Below the pieces are notes generated by a model. That model saw only the letters and a list, made by a program, of their open reading frames with translations, made no database searches and was not told the DNA's origin. A program made the position numbers and the translations under genes. A DNA stretch of 64,000 nucleotides from Streptomyces tuirus. GTDB taxonomy: Bacteria; Actinomycetota; Actinomycetes; Streptomycetales; Streptomycetaceae. Location of the stretch: assembly GCF_014701095.1 (NCBI RefSeq), contig NZ_AP023439.1, forward strand, positions 1,972,001 to 2,036,000. Reading direction: 5' to 3'. Shown here in pieces: positions 50,575-59,269 of the stretch (the stretch's first letter is position 1; every line of letters starts with the position of its first letter).

Positions 50575-50808
50575 TCAGCTCTCGTCGTCCCGGCTGCCCG
50601 CCGGGGCGTCGTGCCACCTGGGGTCGTTCTCCCACTGGAGGTTGCGCTCGCGGGCGATCTCCATCGCGTGTTCGGCCTCCGTGCGGGAGGCGTACGGCCC
50701 GAACCGGTCCTTGTTGGGGCACTCCGGCCCCTCCTCGACCTTCTTGTGCTCCAGGCAGTAGTACCACTCACCCGGCTTGCCGACCGTGCGCTTCTTGAAC
50801 AGGGCCAT
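50575..50808 (-). CDS. Small conserved protein (77 residues)
   Basis: [77 protein letters not shown]. Cys-18, His-21 and Cys-30 suggest a small zinc-binding site; the centre has a SPOR-like helix. Such proteins are widespread in Streptomyces, with unknown role. ATG start at 50808 with GAGGAGC just upstream. The gene is divergent from map. Confidence 0.75.
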   Translation of the reverse strand: MALFKKRTVGKPGEWYYCLEHKKVEEGPECPNKDRFGPYASRTEAEHAMEIARERNLQWENDPRWHDAPAGSRDDES

Positions 50809-50852
50809 GACCAGCTCCTCTCGCCATCGTCATGTTCCCCCATCGCCGCTGG

Positions 50853-50858
50853 TTAGAC
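50853..50858 (+). promoter_or_regulatory. map: Likely -10 box of map, leaderless transcript
   Basis: TAGACT ends eight bases before the ATG of map at 50867 and no ribosome-binding site lies between. Transcription would begin at or next to the start codon, giving a leaderless mRNA, which is common in actinomycetes. Confidence 0.5.
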
Positions 50859-50866
50859 TCGCTGGC

Positions 50867-51724
50867 ATGTCTGGCCAGTCGCTGCTCGTCCCGGGGGAGC
50901 TGTCCCCCACCCGTTCCGTGCCCGGAAACATCCGTCGCCCCGAGTACGTCGGCAAGCCCGCGCCGACGCCGTACACCGGACCGGAGGTGCAGACGCCCGA
51001 GACCGTCGAGGCGATGCGCGTGGCCGGCCGGATCGCGGCCCGGGCGATGGCGGAGGCCGCGAAGCTGATCTCCCCCGGGGTGACCACGGACGAGTTGGAC
51101 AGGGTCGCGCACGAGTACATGTGCGACCACGGCGCCTACCCCTCGACGCTGGGCTACCGCGGCTTCCCGAAGTCGCTGTGCACGAGCGTCAACGAGGTCA
51201 TCTGCCACGGCATCCCGGATTCGACGGTCCTGCGCGACGGCGACATCGTCAACCTCGACGTGACCGCGTACATCGGCGGTGTGCACGGCGACAACAACGC
51301 CACCTACCTGGTGGGTGACGTCGACGAGGAGTCGCGGCTGCTGGTGGAGCGGACCCGGGAGTCCCTGGAGCGGGCGATCAAGGCGGTCAAGCCGGGCCGG
51401 CAGATCAACATCATCGGCCGGGTCATCGAGTCGTACGCCAAGCGCTTCGGCTACGGAGTGGTGAGGGACTTCACCGGGCACGGCATCAACTCGTCGTTCC
51501 ACTCGGGCCTGATCATCCCGCACTACGACAGCCCGCACGCGACGACGGTGATCCAGCCCGGCATGACGTTCACGATCGAGCCGATGCTGACGCTCGGGAC
51601 GCACGAGTACGACATGTGGGACGACGGCTGGACGGTCGTCACGAAGGACCGGAAGCGGACGGCCCAGTTCGAGCACACGCTGGTGGTCACGGACTCGGGC
51701 GCGGAGATCCTCACGCTGCCGTAG
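50867..51724 (+). CDS. map: Methionine aminopeptidase, type I
   Basis: The start is ATG 50867 ([58 protein letters not shown]), 285 residues, with the proline-rich N-terminal extension of actinobacterial MAPs. Metal ligands are visible: [19 protein letters not shown] (Asp, Asp), TGHGIN (His), FTIEPM (Glu) and [10 protein letters not shown] (Glu). It removes initiator Met from nascent proteins in the cytoplasm. The preceding context suggests a leaderless message. Confidence 0.95.
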   Translation: MSGQSLLVPGELSPTRSVPGNIRRPEYVGKPAPTPYTGPEVQTPETVEAMRVAGRIAARAMAEAAKLISPGVTTDELDRVAHEYMCDHGAYPSTLGYRGFPKSLCTSVNEVICHGIPDSTVLRDGDIVNLDVTAYIGGVHGDNNATYLVGDVDEESRLLVERTRESLERAIKAVKPGRQINIIGRVIESYAKRFGYGVVRDFTGHGINSSFHSGLIIPHYDSPHATTVIQPGMTFTIEPMLTLGTHEYDMWDDGWTVVTKDRKRTAQFEHTLVVTDSGAEILTLP

Positions 51725-51748
51725 CACCACCGCCCGCATCCCACCGCA

Positions 51749-51777
51749 CGGCCCGCTCTCCCCCGGAGGGCGGGCCG
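51749..51777 (+). terminator. Terminator after map
   Basis: CGGCCCGC (51749-51756) and GCGGGCCG (51770-51777) with a C-rich loop form a GC hairpin 24 bases after the map stop. Confidence 0.65.
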
Positions 51778-51829
51778 CATCGTTTCGGCACGGAGGTTTT
51801 ACCGACAGCCCGTCGGGAAAAGTGTGCGC

Positions 51830-52477
51830 ATGGAATCCTTCTCGACGCTCCTTCGGACCGCTTCTCGCGCGCAGCACGAGGAGGCCAGGGGCTCGGCCTT
51901 CATCGGCGACCTGCTGGGGCGCAAACTGGGGGTCGAGGCGTTCGCGCGGTACACGGAGCAGCTGTGGTTCCTGTACGGCGCGCTGGAGTCCGGCGCCCGG
52001 CAGCTGGCCGCGGACCCGGTGGCGGGCCCCTTCGTCCGTCCGGAGCTGTTCCGCCTGACGGCGCTGGAGCGTGACCTGGAGCATCTGCGCGGCCCCGGCT
52101 GGCGGACGGCGGCCCGCGCACTGCCGGCCACCCTGGAGTACGCGGAACGGATCACGGAGTGCGCCCGCAGCTGGCCGGCCGGCTACATCGCCCACCACTA
52201 CACCCGCTACCTGGGCGACCTCTCCGGCGGGCAGATCATCCGCGACACGGCGGAGAAGACCTGGGGTTTTGCGAGGAAGGGCGACGGAGTCCGCTTCTAC
52301 GTCTTCGAGGAGATCCCCAACCCGGCCGCCTTCAAGCGGACCTACTGCGAGCTGCTGGACGCGGTGCCCGGTGACGAGCTGGAGCGGCAGCGGATCGTGG
52401 CCGAGTGCAAGCGGGCGTACGGGCTGAACAACGCGGTGTTCGAGGCGCTGGGCGAGGAGTTCCCGCTGACGGCGTGA
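51830..52477 (+). CDS. hmuO: Haem oxygenase (biliverdin-producing)
   Basis: I choose ATG 51830 (MESFSTLLRTASRAQHEEARGSAFIGDLLGRKLG), 215 residues; GTG 51824 is also possible. His-16 in RAQHEEA is the likely axial haem ligand. The distal-helix motif is AHHYTRYLGDLSGGQIIRDTAEKTWGF, and YVFEEIPNPAAFKRTYCELLDAV follows, all as in HmuO-type haem oxygenases. It opens haem with O2 to release iron and CO, helping iron reuse. The iron uptake operon starts 1.2 kb further on. A double hairpin follows. Confidence 0.92.
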   Translation: MESFSTLLRTASRAQHEEARGSAFIGDLLGRKLGVEAFARYTEQLWFLYGALESGARQLAADPVAGPFVRPELFRLTALERDLEHLRGPGWRTAARALPATLEYAERITECARSWPAGYIAHHYTRYLGDLSGGQIIRDTAEKTWGFARKGDGVRFYVFEEIPNPAAFKRTYCELLDAVPGDELERQRIVAECKRAYGLNNAVFEALGEEFPLTA

Positions 52478-52482
52478 ACGGG

Positions 52483-52537
52483 CGGGGCCCCGCTCGCGCG
52501 TGGCGAGGGGGCCCCGGTGCCGGCTCGAGAGAGCCGG
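52483..52537. terminator. Two hairpins between hmuO and a convergent gene
   Basis: CGGGGCCCCGCTCGC pairs with GCGAGGGGGCCCCG (52483-52516), and CCGGCTC pairs with GAGCCGG (52520-52537). They should end hmuO from the left and the small secreted gene from the right. Confidence 0.65.
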
Positions 52538-52548
52538 GACTGTCCTGC

Positions 52549-52755
52549 TCAGATGTCGAACGGACCGTTGTGGCAGACGGCCCCGCCCCACTCGATCTCG
52601 GCGGTCTCGGCCTCGAGCTCACCGAAGTACGGGCTGCACGCCACGTGGTGGTCGTCGCGGTAGTCCGCGTCGTCGTTGGCGGAGGCGGCAGCCGCGCCGG
52701 TGGCGGACAGGGCGGCGGTCAGGGCGACGACGGCCAGAGCGGATCGAATGCGCAT
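52549..52755 (-). CDS. Small secreted protein (68 residues)
   Basis: ATG 52755 with GAGAGGACTC upstream. Sequence: signal peptide MRIRSALAVVALTAALSATGAAAASA, then NDDADYRDDHHVACSPYFGELEAETAEIEWGGAVCHNGPFDI. Two cysteines probably form a disulfide; acidic and His residues could bind metal or cell wall. Many streptomycetes make such tiny secreted proteins of unknown function. The gene is too short for usual length filters. Confidence 0.7.
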   Translation of the reverse strand: MRIRSALAVVALTAALSATGAAAASANDDADYRDDHHVACSPYFGELEAETAEIEWGGAVCHNGPFDI

Positions 52756-52853
52756 GAGAGTCCTCTCGCGGTGGTGCTTGGTCACGCCCAGTGGTCCCCG
52801 TTCACCACCGCCCACACACGCTGTTCCACCCGTACGGACGCCCTCCGTCCGGG

Positions 52854-53498
52854 TCAGCGTTCGAGGTGGACCCGTCCGCCGACCTCGGTCCACCCGCCCG
52901 GCTGGGGCGCGGTGAGGATCTGGGAGCCCGCGCCCTGGGTGATGTTGAGGGCCCGGCCGAGCCGGTCGGTGAGCAGCAGGGCGGCGGCCCCGGTCGCCTC
53001 GTCCTCGTCGATGCCGTCGCCCCGGCCGGGGAAGGCCCGGGCCCGGATCCGCCCGGCGGGCTCGTCCTCCCACGCCCAGGCGTACACCCACTCCCCCGGT
53101 GGCGGCACGGTCAGGTCGTCGACCTCGGCGGCGCTGCCGTACCGGCGCAGCGTCCGCGGCGGCACCCACTCCGCCCGCGCCTCGATCCAGCAGAACTCCC
53201 CGTCCTGCCGGGCCCCTACCACTCCGGCGGGCGTGACCAGCTCGGGCACGTCGAGCAGCCATGCCGCCCCGACGCAGGGGTGCCCGGCGAAGGGCAGCCG
53301 CAGCGTGGGCGTGTAGATGTCGATCACTCCGCGCTCGGGGTCGTCGACGAACACGGTCTCGCTGAACCCGACCTTCGCTGCGAACGCCTGCCGCTCCTCC
53401 GGCTCGGGCATCACGGACCCTTCGCGCACGACCCCGAGCTCGTTGCCGTACCCACCGTTCGGCCCGCAGAAGACGCGGAGCACGTCGTATTCAGTCAC
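52854..53498 (-). CDS. PhzF-family isomerase/epimerase-like protein
   Basis: From GTG 53498 (VTEYDVLRVFCGPNGGYGNELGVV) the protein has 214 residues; an ATG nine bases upstream is an alternative. PhzF features: DVLRVFCGPNGGYGNELGVV, FSETVFVDDPERG, LPFAGHPCVGAAWLL, and near the end RAFPGRGDGIDEDEATGAAALLLTDRLGR. The last is the DEATGSA-like loop. The family has a diaminopimelate-epimerase-like fold and acid-base isomerase chemistry. At 214 residues it is shorter than the usual 260-300, so one half may be trimmed; substrate unknown. Confidence 0.82.
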   Translation of the reverse strand: MTEYDVLRVFCGPNGGYGNELGVVREGSVMPEPEERQAFAAKVGFSETVFVDDPERGVIDIYTPTLRLPFAGHPCVGAAWLLDVPELVTPAGVVGARQDGEFCWIEARAEWVPPRTLRRYGSAAEVDDLTVPPPGEWVYAWAWEDEPAGRIRARAFPGRGDGIDEDEATGAAALLLTDRLGRALNITQGAGSQILTAPQPGGWTEVGGRVHLER

Positions 53499-53625
53499 GG
53501 GAGGCATTCTCGCCGGTCGAGGACGTGCGCCGGCGCGGCAGGGGGAGCGATGCGACCTTTGACCGCCCCTTGACCCAATCATGACGGCGTTTTTGAGCCA
53601 CTTAGGCCATCCTTATGTGCTGCCT

Positions 53626-53642
53626 TAGGTGAGCCTCACCTA
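53626..53642. promoter_or_regulatory. DtxR/DmdR1-type iron box upstream of efeO
   Basis: TAGGTGAG, C, CTCACCTA is a perfect 8-1-8 palindrome (with the leading T, TTAGGTGAGCCTCACCTA). It matches the actinobacterial iron-box form, and its end is 22 bases from the efeO start codon. It predicts repression of efeOBU by iron-loaded DmdR1/DtxR. Confidence 0.88.
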
Positions 53643-53664
53643 CCTCCTCTTGTCTGGAGCCTTC

Positions 53665-54813
53665 ATGCGACCCGCTCGTCCCGCTTCCGTCGTCATCGCC
53701 GCCGCGGCGGCCCTGGCCGCCGTCACCGGCTGCACCGAGAAGAGCGACGCGAAGGACGGCGACCACGTCATCAACGTGACGGCGACCGACGACAAGTGCC
53801 AGGTGTCGAAGAAGGAGTTCCCGGCCGGGCATGTCGAGCTGGCCGTCGAGAACAAGGGCTCCAAGGTCACCGAGGTCTACGTCCTCTTCCCCGACGACCG
53901 TGTGGTCACCGAGCGGGAGAACATAGGCCCCGGTACCAGGCAGCGGGTCACCGCCGAGGTGAAGGCCGGCGAGTACCAGATCGCGTGCAAGCCCGGCATG
54001 AAGGGCGACGGCATCCGCCAGGCCGTCAAGGCCACCGGCGGCAAGGCCGTCCGGCGCGACCCGCGCCTGGACAAGGCCGTCGCGGCCTACCGCGCCTACG
54101 CGCAGGCGCAGGCCGACGAGACGCTGCCGAAGGCCGAGGCGTTCGCCGCGGCCGTCAAGGACGGCGACCTCGAGGCGGCGAAGAAGGCCTACGCCCCCTC
54201 CCGCATCGGCTGGGAGCGCACCGAGCCGGTCGCCGAGTCCTTCGGCGACATCGACCCCAAGGTCGACGTCCGCGAGGACGGCCTGGAGGACGGCCAGGAC
54301 CCGGCCACCGACTGGACGGGCTGGCACCGCCTGGAGAAGGCCCTCTGGCAGGACAAGAAGATCGGCACCCGCGAGAAGGACCTCGCCGACCTGCTGATCA
54401 AGGACCTGAAGGACTGGCAGAACCGGGTCGGCAAGGCCGAGATCACCCCCACCTCCATGGCCAACGGTGCCAAGGAACTCCTCGACGAGGTCGCCACCGG
54501 CAAGGTCACCGGCGAGGAGGAGCGCTACTCGCACACCGACCTGGTCGACTTCAAGGCCAACGTCGAGGGCGCGCAGAAGTCCTACGACCTGCTGAAGCCG
54601 GTCGCGAAGGAGAACGACGCGGCCCTCGTCACCGAGCTCGAGGAGCAGTTCGCGGCCCTGGACAAGCTGCTCGACCAGTACCGTCCGAACACCACGTCGT
54701 ACGACTTCACGTCCTACGACAAGGTCGGCAAGGCCGACCGCAAGGAGCTCTCGGACGCGGTCAACGCCCTGGCGGAGCCGCTGTCGAAGCTCGCCGCGGC
54801 GGTGGTGAAGTAG
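53665..54813 (+). CDS. efeO: Iron-uptake lipoprotein EfeO (cupredoxin + M75 domains)
   Basis: The start is ATG 53665 (MRPARPASVVIAAAAALAAV) with TGGAG upstream; 382 residues. Lipobox VTGC anchors the protein outside the membrane. The first half is a cupredoxin-like domain (INVTATDDKCQVSKKEFPAGHVELAVENKGSKVTEVYV). The second is the M75 (imelysin-like) bundle with WTGWHRLEKALWQDKK, the His-x2-Glu metal motif. EfeO hands ferrous/ferric iron to the EfeU permease. It lies behind an iron box and two bases before efeB. Confidence 0.95.
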   Translation: MRPARPASVVIAAAAALAAVTGCTEKSDAKDGDHVINVTATDDKCQVSKKEFPAGHVELAVENKGSKVTEVYVLFPDDRVVTERENIGPGTRQRVTAEVKAGEYQIACKPGMKGDGIRQAVKATGGKAVRRDPRLDKAVAAYRAYAQAQADETLPKAEAFAAAVKDGDLEAAKKAYAPSRIGWERTEPVAESFGDIDPKVDVREDGLEDGQDPATDWTGWHRLEKALWQDKKIGTREKDLADLLIKDLKDWQNRVGKAEITPTSMANGAKELLDEVATGKVTGEEERYSHTDLVDFKANVEGAQKSYDLLKPVAKENDAALVTELEEQFAALDKLLDQYRPNTTSYDFTSYDKVGKADRKELSDAVNALAEPLSKLAAAVVK

Positions 54814-54815
54814 CG

Positions 54816-56057
54816 ATGACGGACACCGACTCCCCCTCCCCCAGCCGCCGTTCCCTGCTCGGCTGGGGCGGCGCGGGCCTGGCGCTCGGCGCGGCCGCGG
54901 CCGGCGGAGCGGTGGCGATGGCCCGCACCGAGGACGACACCGCACCGGCGGCTGCCGGTTCGGCGATCGCCTTCCACGGCCCGCACCAGGCGGGCATCGC
55001 CACGCCGGTGCAGGACCGCCTGCACTTCGCCGCGTTCGACGTGACGACCGACGACCGTGAGGCCTTCGTCCAGTTGCTGAAGGACTGGACGGCGGCCGCC
55101 CGGCGCATGACGGCCGGACAGGCCGTCGGCGAGGGCGCGTTCGGCGGCCTGGCGGAGGCGCCCCCGGACGACACCGGCGAGGCGCTCGGCCTCAAACCCT
55201 CCCGCCTGACCCTCACGATCGGCTTCGGCCCGTCCCTGTTCGGGAAGTTCGGCCTCGCGGACCGCCGCCCGGAGGCCCTGGTCGACCTGCCGAAGTTCGC
55301 GGGCGACAACCTCGACAAGAACCGCAGCGGCGGCGACCTGTGCATCCAGGCCTGCGCCGACGACCCCCAGGTCGCGGTCCACGCCGTCCGCAACCTGGCC
55401 CGCATCGGCTTCGGCAAGGTCGTCATCAAGTGGTCGCAGCTCGGCTTCGGCAAGACCTCCTCCACCACGCCCGAGGCGCAGACGCCGCGCAACCTCATGG
55501 GGTTCAAGGACGGCACCCGCAACATCGCGGGCACCGAGACGGACCGCCTGAAGAAGTTCGTCTGGGTGGACGAGAAGGACGAGCCGGCCTGGATGGTGGG
55601 CGGCAGCTACCTGGTGGCCCGCCGCATCCGCATGCACATCGAGACCTGGGACCGCACCTCGCTGCAGGAGCAGGAGGACATCTTCGGCCGTGACAAGGGC
55701 GAGGGTGCGCCGGTCGGCAAGGCCAAGGAGCGCGATGAGCCGTTCCTGAAGGCGATGAAGCCCGACGCGCACGTCCGGCTGGCGCACCCCGACACCAACC
55801 ACGGGGCGACGATCCTGCGCCGCGGCTACTCGTTCACCGACGGCACGGACGGCCTCGGGCGCCTGGACGCGGGCCTGTTCTTCCTGGCCTACCAGCGTGA
55901 TGTGCGCAAGGGCTTCATCCCCATCCAGCGCAGCCTGGCCGCGGACGCGCTCAACGAATACATCCAGCACGTGGGTTCGGCGCTCTTCGCCGTCCCGCCG
56001 GGCGTCCGCGACAAGGACGACTGGTGGGGCCGGACGCTGTTCTCGAAGGAGGCCTGA
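54816..56057 (+). CDS. efeB: Tat-exported Dyp-type haem peroxidase EfeB
   Basis: ATG 54816, two bases after the efeO stop; 413 residues. A twin-arginine signal (PSPSRRSLLGWGGAGLALGAAAAGGAVA) sends the folded, haem-loaded enzyme out. The Dyp peroxidase motif NLMGFKDGTRNIAG carries the catalytic Asp, and RLAHPDTNHGATILRRGYSF supplies the haem-ligand His. EfeB oxidises ferrous iron or porphyrinogens during EfeUOB-type uptake. Middle gene of the operon. Confidence 0.95.
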   Translation: MTDTDSPSPSRRSLLGWGGAGLALGAAAAGGAVAMARTEDDTAPAAAGSAIAFHGPHQAGIATPVQDRLHFAAFDVTTDDREAFVQLLKDWTAAARRMTAGQAVGEGAFGGLAEAPPDDTGEALGLKPSRLTLTIGFGPSLFGKFGLADRRPEALVDLPKFAGDNLDKNRSGGDLCIQACADDPQVAVHAVRNLARIGFGKVVIKWSQLGFGKTSSTTPEAQTPRNLMGFKDGTRNIAGTETDRLKKFVWVDEKDEPAWMVGGSYLVARRIRMHIETWDRTSLQEQEDIFGRDKGEGAPVGKAKERDEPFLKAMKPDAHVRLAHPDTNHGATILRRGYSFTDGTDGLGRLDAGLFFLAYQRDVRKGFIPIQRSLAADALNEYIQHVGSALFAVPPGVRDKDDWWGRTLFSKEA

Positions 56058-56061
56058 GCCG

Positions 56062-56895
56062 GTGTTCTCCAACTACCTGATCGGTCTGCGCGAGGGCCTG
56101 GAGGCGAGCCTCGTCGTCTGCATCCTCATCGCCTACCTGGTCAAGACGGACCGCAAGGACGCCCTGAAGCCGATCTGGGCCGGCATAGGCGTCGCGATCG
56201 CCCTCGCGTTCGGCTTCGGCTGCGTTCTCGAATTCGGCTCCCAGGAGCTGACGTTCCAGGCCCAGGAGGCGCTGGGCGGATCCCTCTCCATCCTCGCGGT
56301 CGGCCTGGTGACGTGGATGGTGTTCTGGATGCGCCGCACGGCCCGCCACCTGAAGTCGGAACTGCACGGCCGTCTCGACGCAGCCCTCGCGATGGGCACC
56401 GGCGCGCTGGTCGCCACGGCGTTCCTCGCGGTGGGCCGGGAGGGCCTGGAAACGGCCCTGTTCGTCTGGGCGTCGGTCCACGCGGCGAGCGACGGCACGC
56501 CCCGCCCGCTGCTCGGCGTCGCCCTGGGCCTCCTCACGGCGGTCCTCCTGGGCTGGCTGTTCTACCGCGGCGCGCTGCGCATCAACCTGGCGAAGTTCTT
56601 CACGTGGACCAGCGGCATGCTGGTGGTCGTGGCGGCCGGTGTCCTCGCCTACGGCTTCCACGACCTCCAGGAGGCCGACTTCCTGCCCGGCCTCACGGAC
56701 AAGGCGTTCGACATCTCCGGCACGATCCCTCCGGACAGCTGGTACGGCACGCTCCTCAAGGGCGTCTTCAACTTCCAGCCCGACCCCACGACACTCCAAG
56801 TCGGCGTGTGGCTCCTCTACTTGATCCCCACCCTGACCCTGTTCCTGGCCCCGACCCGACCTCCGGCGAAGGCGCCTGTACGCGACGCGGCGTAG
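56062..56895 (+). CDS. efeU: Iron permease EfeU (FTR1 family)
   Basis: The start is GTG 56062 (VFSNYLIGLREGLEASLVVCILIAYLVKTDRKDAL), four bases after efeB; 277 residues, seven helices. The two REGLE iron-transport motifs are GLREGLEASLV and VGREGLETALF, each in a helix. Last gene of the operon. It brings iron across the membrane after EfeB has oxidised it and EfeO has bound it. Confidence 0.95.
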   Translation: MFSNYLIGLREGLEASLVVCILIAYLVKTDRKDALKPIWAGIGVAIALAFGFGCVLEFGSQELTFQAQEALGGSLSILAVGLVTWMVFWMRRTARHLKSELHGRLDAALAMGTGALVATAFLAVGREGLETALFVWASVHAASDGTPRPLLGVALGLLTAVLLGWLFYRGALRINLAKFFTWTSGMLVVVAAGVLAYGFHDLQEADFLPGLTDKAFDISGTIPPDSWYGTLLKGVFNFQPDPTTLQVGVWLLYLIPTLTLFLAPTRPPAKAPVRDAA

Positions 56896-57273
56896 CGGCC
56901 GAGGCCGGGTGGGTCCGCAGCCCGGCGCAGCGGGGTGCCGCTCTCTTTGGGACGGGTGCCGCCCTTAGCGGCACGCATGCCCGCAGCGGGGGCGGCCCGC
57001 ACCCGCCGAACGGCGCAAGGGGCCGTGTCGGGGGGTGTCCGCCCGCAGCGGTTGGCGCGTCAACGGACAGTCAGTCGGTATCAAGGTCCATCGCGCCGTT
57101 CCGAGGACGGACACCCCCCGGCGCGGCCCCGACCCACCACCCGGCGCCAGGCGAAGGCGCGCACCCCCACCCTGCGTCAGACGAAGCGGACGACCACCCC
57201 ACCCCACCCCCGCCCAACCGCCGGAGGCACCCGGTAGGGTTCGCCTCCGGAAAGGGGAAGGTGAAGGTACCCG
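56896..57273. other. 378-base gap with a 13-bp long-range inverted repeat
   Basis: CGGGGGGTGTCCG (57029-57041) and CGGACACCCCCCG (57108-57120) are exact complements, 66 bases apart, around a segment with a smaller imperfect palindrome GTTGGCGCGTCAAC (57051-57064). A folded transcript of about 90 bases is possible. No open frame is convincing. The promoter of the next gene should also lie here. Confidence 0.45.
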
Positions 57274-58266
57274 ATGAGCAGGGATCGCGACCCTCGAACG
57301 CTCCGCAGGCCCGCCCGGAGCGCCCTCATAGCAGCCTCGGCGACCGCTTTGTCGCTCACGGCCAGTGGATGCGTCGTCGTGCACGGCGAACGGGAGATCC
57401 TCCCGTCCACGACCCGCGCCGAAGCCGCCAAGGCCCTCCAGGAGTTCACGGCCGCGTACAACGAGGCCGACAAGGCCTACGACGGCACCCTGGACGCCGA
57501 CCACACCACCGGCGCCCTCTCCGACATCGACTCGGCCCGCCTCAAGGCCGGTAAGGCCAACAACCCGGACGGCAACCCCAACCACACCCCGCTGACGCTG
57601 ACGGACGCGAAGTTCACCATTCCCAAGAAGGCCGGCTGGCCCCGCTGGTTCGTCGTCGACGCGGCCGGCAACAAGGGCGGCGCCGCCCGCTGGCTCCTGG
57701 TCTTCACCCGCAGCAACCTGGACGACCCCTTCCAGGTGGCGTATCTGACGCTCGTCGCCCCGGGCAAGGTCCCGCAGTTCAAGAAGGACGCCGACGGCTG
57801 GGCCGAGTCCGTCCCGGTCAAGTCGACGGACCTGGCCACCGACCCCGGCGACCTGAGCGGCAGGTACGCGACGTACCTGAAGAGCGGCGGGGAGACCTTC
57901 ACCGACGGCGCCCACACCAGCCAGTGGCGTGCGCTGCGCGAGAAGAACGGCAAGAAGCCGGGCATGGTCACCCAGTACATCGACGAGCCGCTGACGAACG
58001 GCGACTACGCACCACTCGCGCTGCGCACGACCGACGGCGGGGCGCTGGTGTTCTTCACCACGCGCCACTACGAGAAGCAGACCGCCTACGCGGGCACGTC
58101 CGTGCCCACCCCGAACAAGGACGTCCTCGCCCTGACGAAGGGCGAGATCAAGCAGTCCCTGACGATGGAGTTCGTCTCCAACGAGGTGGCGCTGGACCCC
58201 AAGGGCCAGGGCAAGGTCACCATCCTGGGCAGAATCCAGGGCATGACCTCGGCGGAAGGCTCGTAG
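57274..58266 (+). CDS. Lipoprotein of unknown function (330 residues)
   Basis: ATG 57274 with GAAGG seven bases upstream. Signal peptide RRPARSALIAASATALSLTASGC with lipobox TASGC, so lipid-anchored outside the membrane. The mature part has two halves: REILPSTTRAEAAKALQEFTAAYNEADKAYDGTLDADHTTG and GWPRWFVVDAAGNKGGAARWLLVFTRSNLDDPFQVAYLTLV...DGGALVFFTTRHYEKQTA. These resemble the NTF2-like/DUF-type domains of streptomycete lipoproteins. Function unknown. Confidence 0.78.
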   Translation: MSRDRDPRTLRRPARSALIAASATALSLTASGCVVVHGEREILPSTTRAEAAKALQEFTAAYNEADKAYDGTLDADHTTGALSDIDSARLKAGKANNPDGNPNHTPLTLTDAKFTIPKKAGWPRWFVVDAAGNKGGAARWLLVFTRSNLDDPFQVAYLTLVAPGKVPQFKKDADGWAESVPVKSTDLATDPGDLSGRYATYLKSGGETFTDGAHTSQWRALREKNGKKPGMVTQYIDEPLTNGDYAPLALRTTDGGALVFFTTRHYEKQTAYAGTSVPTPNKDVLALTKGEIKQSLTMEFVSNEVALDPKGQGKVTILGRIQGMTSAEGS

Positions 58267-58318
58267 CCCAGGCCCCCGCCCCAGCCCTCATGCCCCCGGG
58301 CCCAGTCGCCGACAGGCA

Positions 58319-59062
58319 CTAGTGCCGCAGCGGCCAGCCCGCCCCCGCCGCATGCCCGGCGTCACCCTCATCCACGTAACGCCCGCACACCTCCGTGAGC
58401 ACCTCCAGCAGGCTCAGCGGATCCGGCAGCGCGTGCTCGGGTCCTCGCACCCACCGCACCCCCTGGCTCTCACCCGGCAGCATCGCCGGCGGCACGAGGA
58501 CGTAGGAGCCCCGGCAGTGCCAGCGCAGCCCGGGGTGCTCGTCCATCGTCTCGGGGTGGCAGTCCAGTTCGCACGGCCACCACTCGTCCTCGTCCTCGGG
58601 CGTACCGCGGGTGAGCGTGAAGAACAGCAGGCGGCCGTCGTCGCTCTCGGCGACCGGCCCGACCTCGATCCCGGCGGCGAGCAGCCGCTCCAACGCGTCG
58701 CGACCGGCGTCGAGGGGCACGTCGAGGACGTCGTGCACCATGCCGGTCGCGGTGATGAAGTTGGCCTGCGGCTGGTGGCGGGCCCAGCGCTCGATCTGGG
58801 CGTGGTCGGTGGTGGACTGCGTCTGCCAGGCGAAGGACACCGGGTGCCGGGCGGGGGTGGGACAGCCGACCCGGTCGCAGGAGCAGCGGTACCCGGCCTC
58901 CGGGTGGGCCGCGGGCGCGAGGGGCAGTCCCGCATCGGCGGCGGCGAGCAGCAGGGCCTCACGGCCGCCGTCCCCGGCGGTCTCCTTCGACCGGCGCCCG
59001 GCGCGCAGCCACTGGGTGAGTTTGCCCTGCAGGCCGGTCCGGCCGCCGAACTCCGCGCTCAT
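58319..59062 (-). CDS. Bifunctional DNA primase/polymerase-like protein
   Basis: A 247-residue protein. LLLAAADAGLPLAPAAHPEAGYRCSCDRVGCPTPARHPVSFAWQTQSTTDHAQIERWARHQPQANFITATG is the N-terminal pattern of prim-pol-like proteins (a Cys-x-Cys-x4-Cys zinc-like knuckle and the hydrophobic WxxxPxAN core). VLDVPLDAGRDALERL replaces the usual catalytic Asp-x-Asp with Asp-x-x-x-Asp, so activity is doubtful. Common as a chromosomal, non-mobile gene in Streptomyces. ATG start at 59062. Confidence 0.75.
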   Translation of the reverse strand: MSAEFGGRTGLQGKLTQWLRAGRRSKETAGDGGREALLLAAADAGLPLAPAAHPEAGYRCSCDRVGCPTPARHPVSFAWQTQSTTDHAQIERWARHQPQANFITATGMVHDVLDVPLDAGRDALERLLAAGIEVGPVAESDDGRLLFFTLTRGTPEDEDEWWPCELDCHPETMDEHPGLRWHCRGSYVLVPPAMLPGESQGVRWVRGPEHALPDPLSLLEVLTEVCGRYVDEGDAGHAAGAGWPLRH

Positions 59063-59269
59063 CTATCCCCTCGCCTCGCCGTCGTGCGGAACAGCATGCC
59101 TCATCGTCCCATCTTCCCGCGCACCGGGGGGCCAGTGCCCACATCCGGGACACCGGGGACGCAACGTGCACCGGGCGTCCGATGGGAGAAGAAGCGGCGA
59201 TCCCCGCTCTCGGCATGATCGGGTGTCATTGCCCGCTTTGACATGACATGGCGTCCTACCGTGGTCGCC

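Noticed and set aside
58319..59062. Primase/polymerase-like gene as a sign of a plasmid or phage
   Set aside because: Such single genes are ordinary in Streptomyces chromosomes and the neighbours are core genes.
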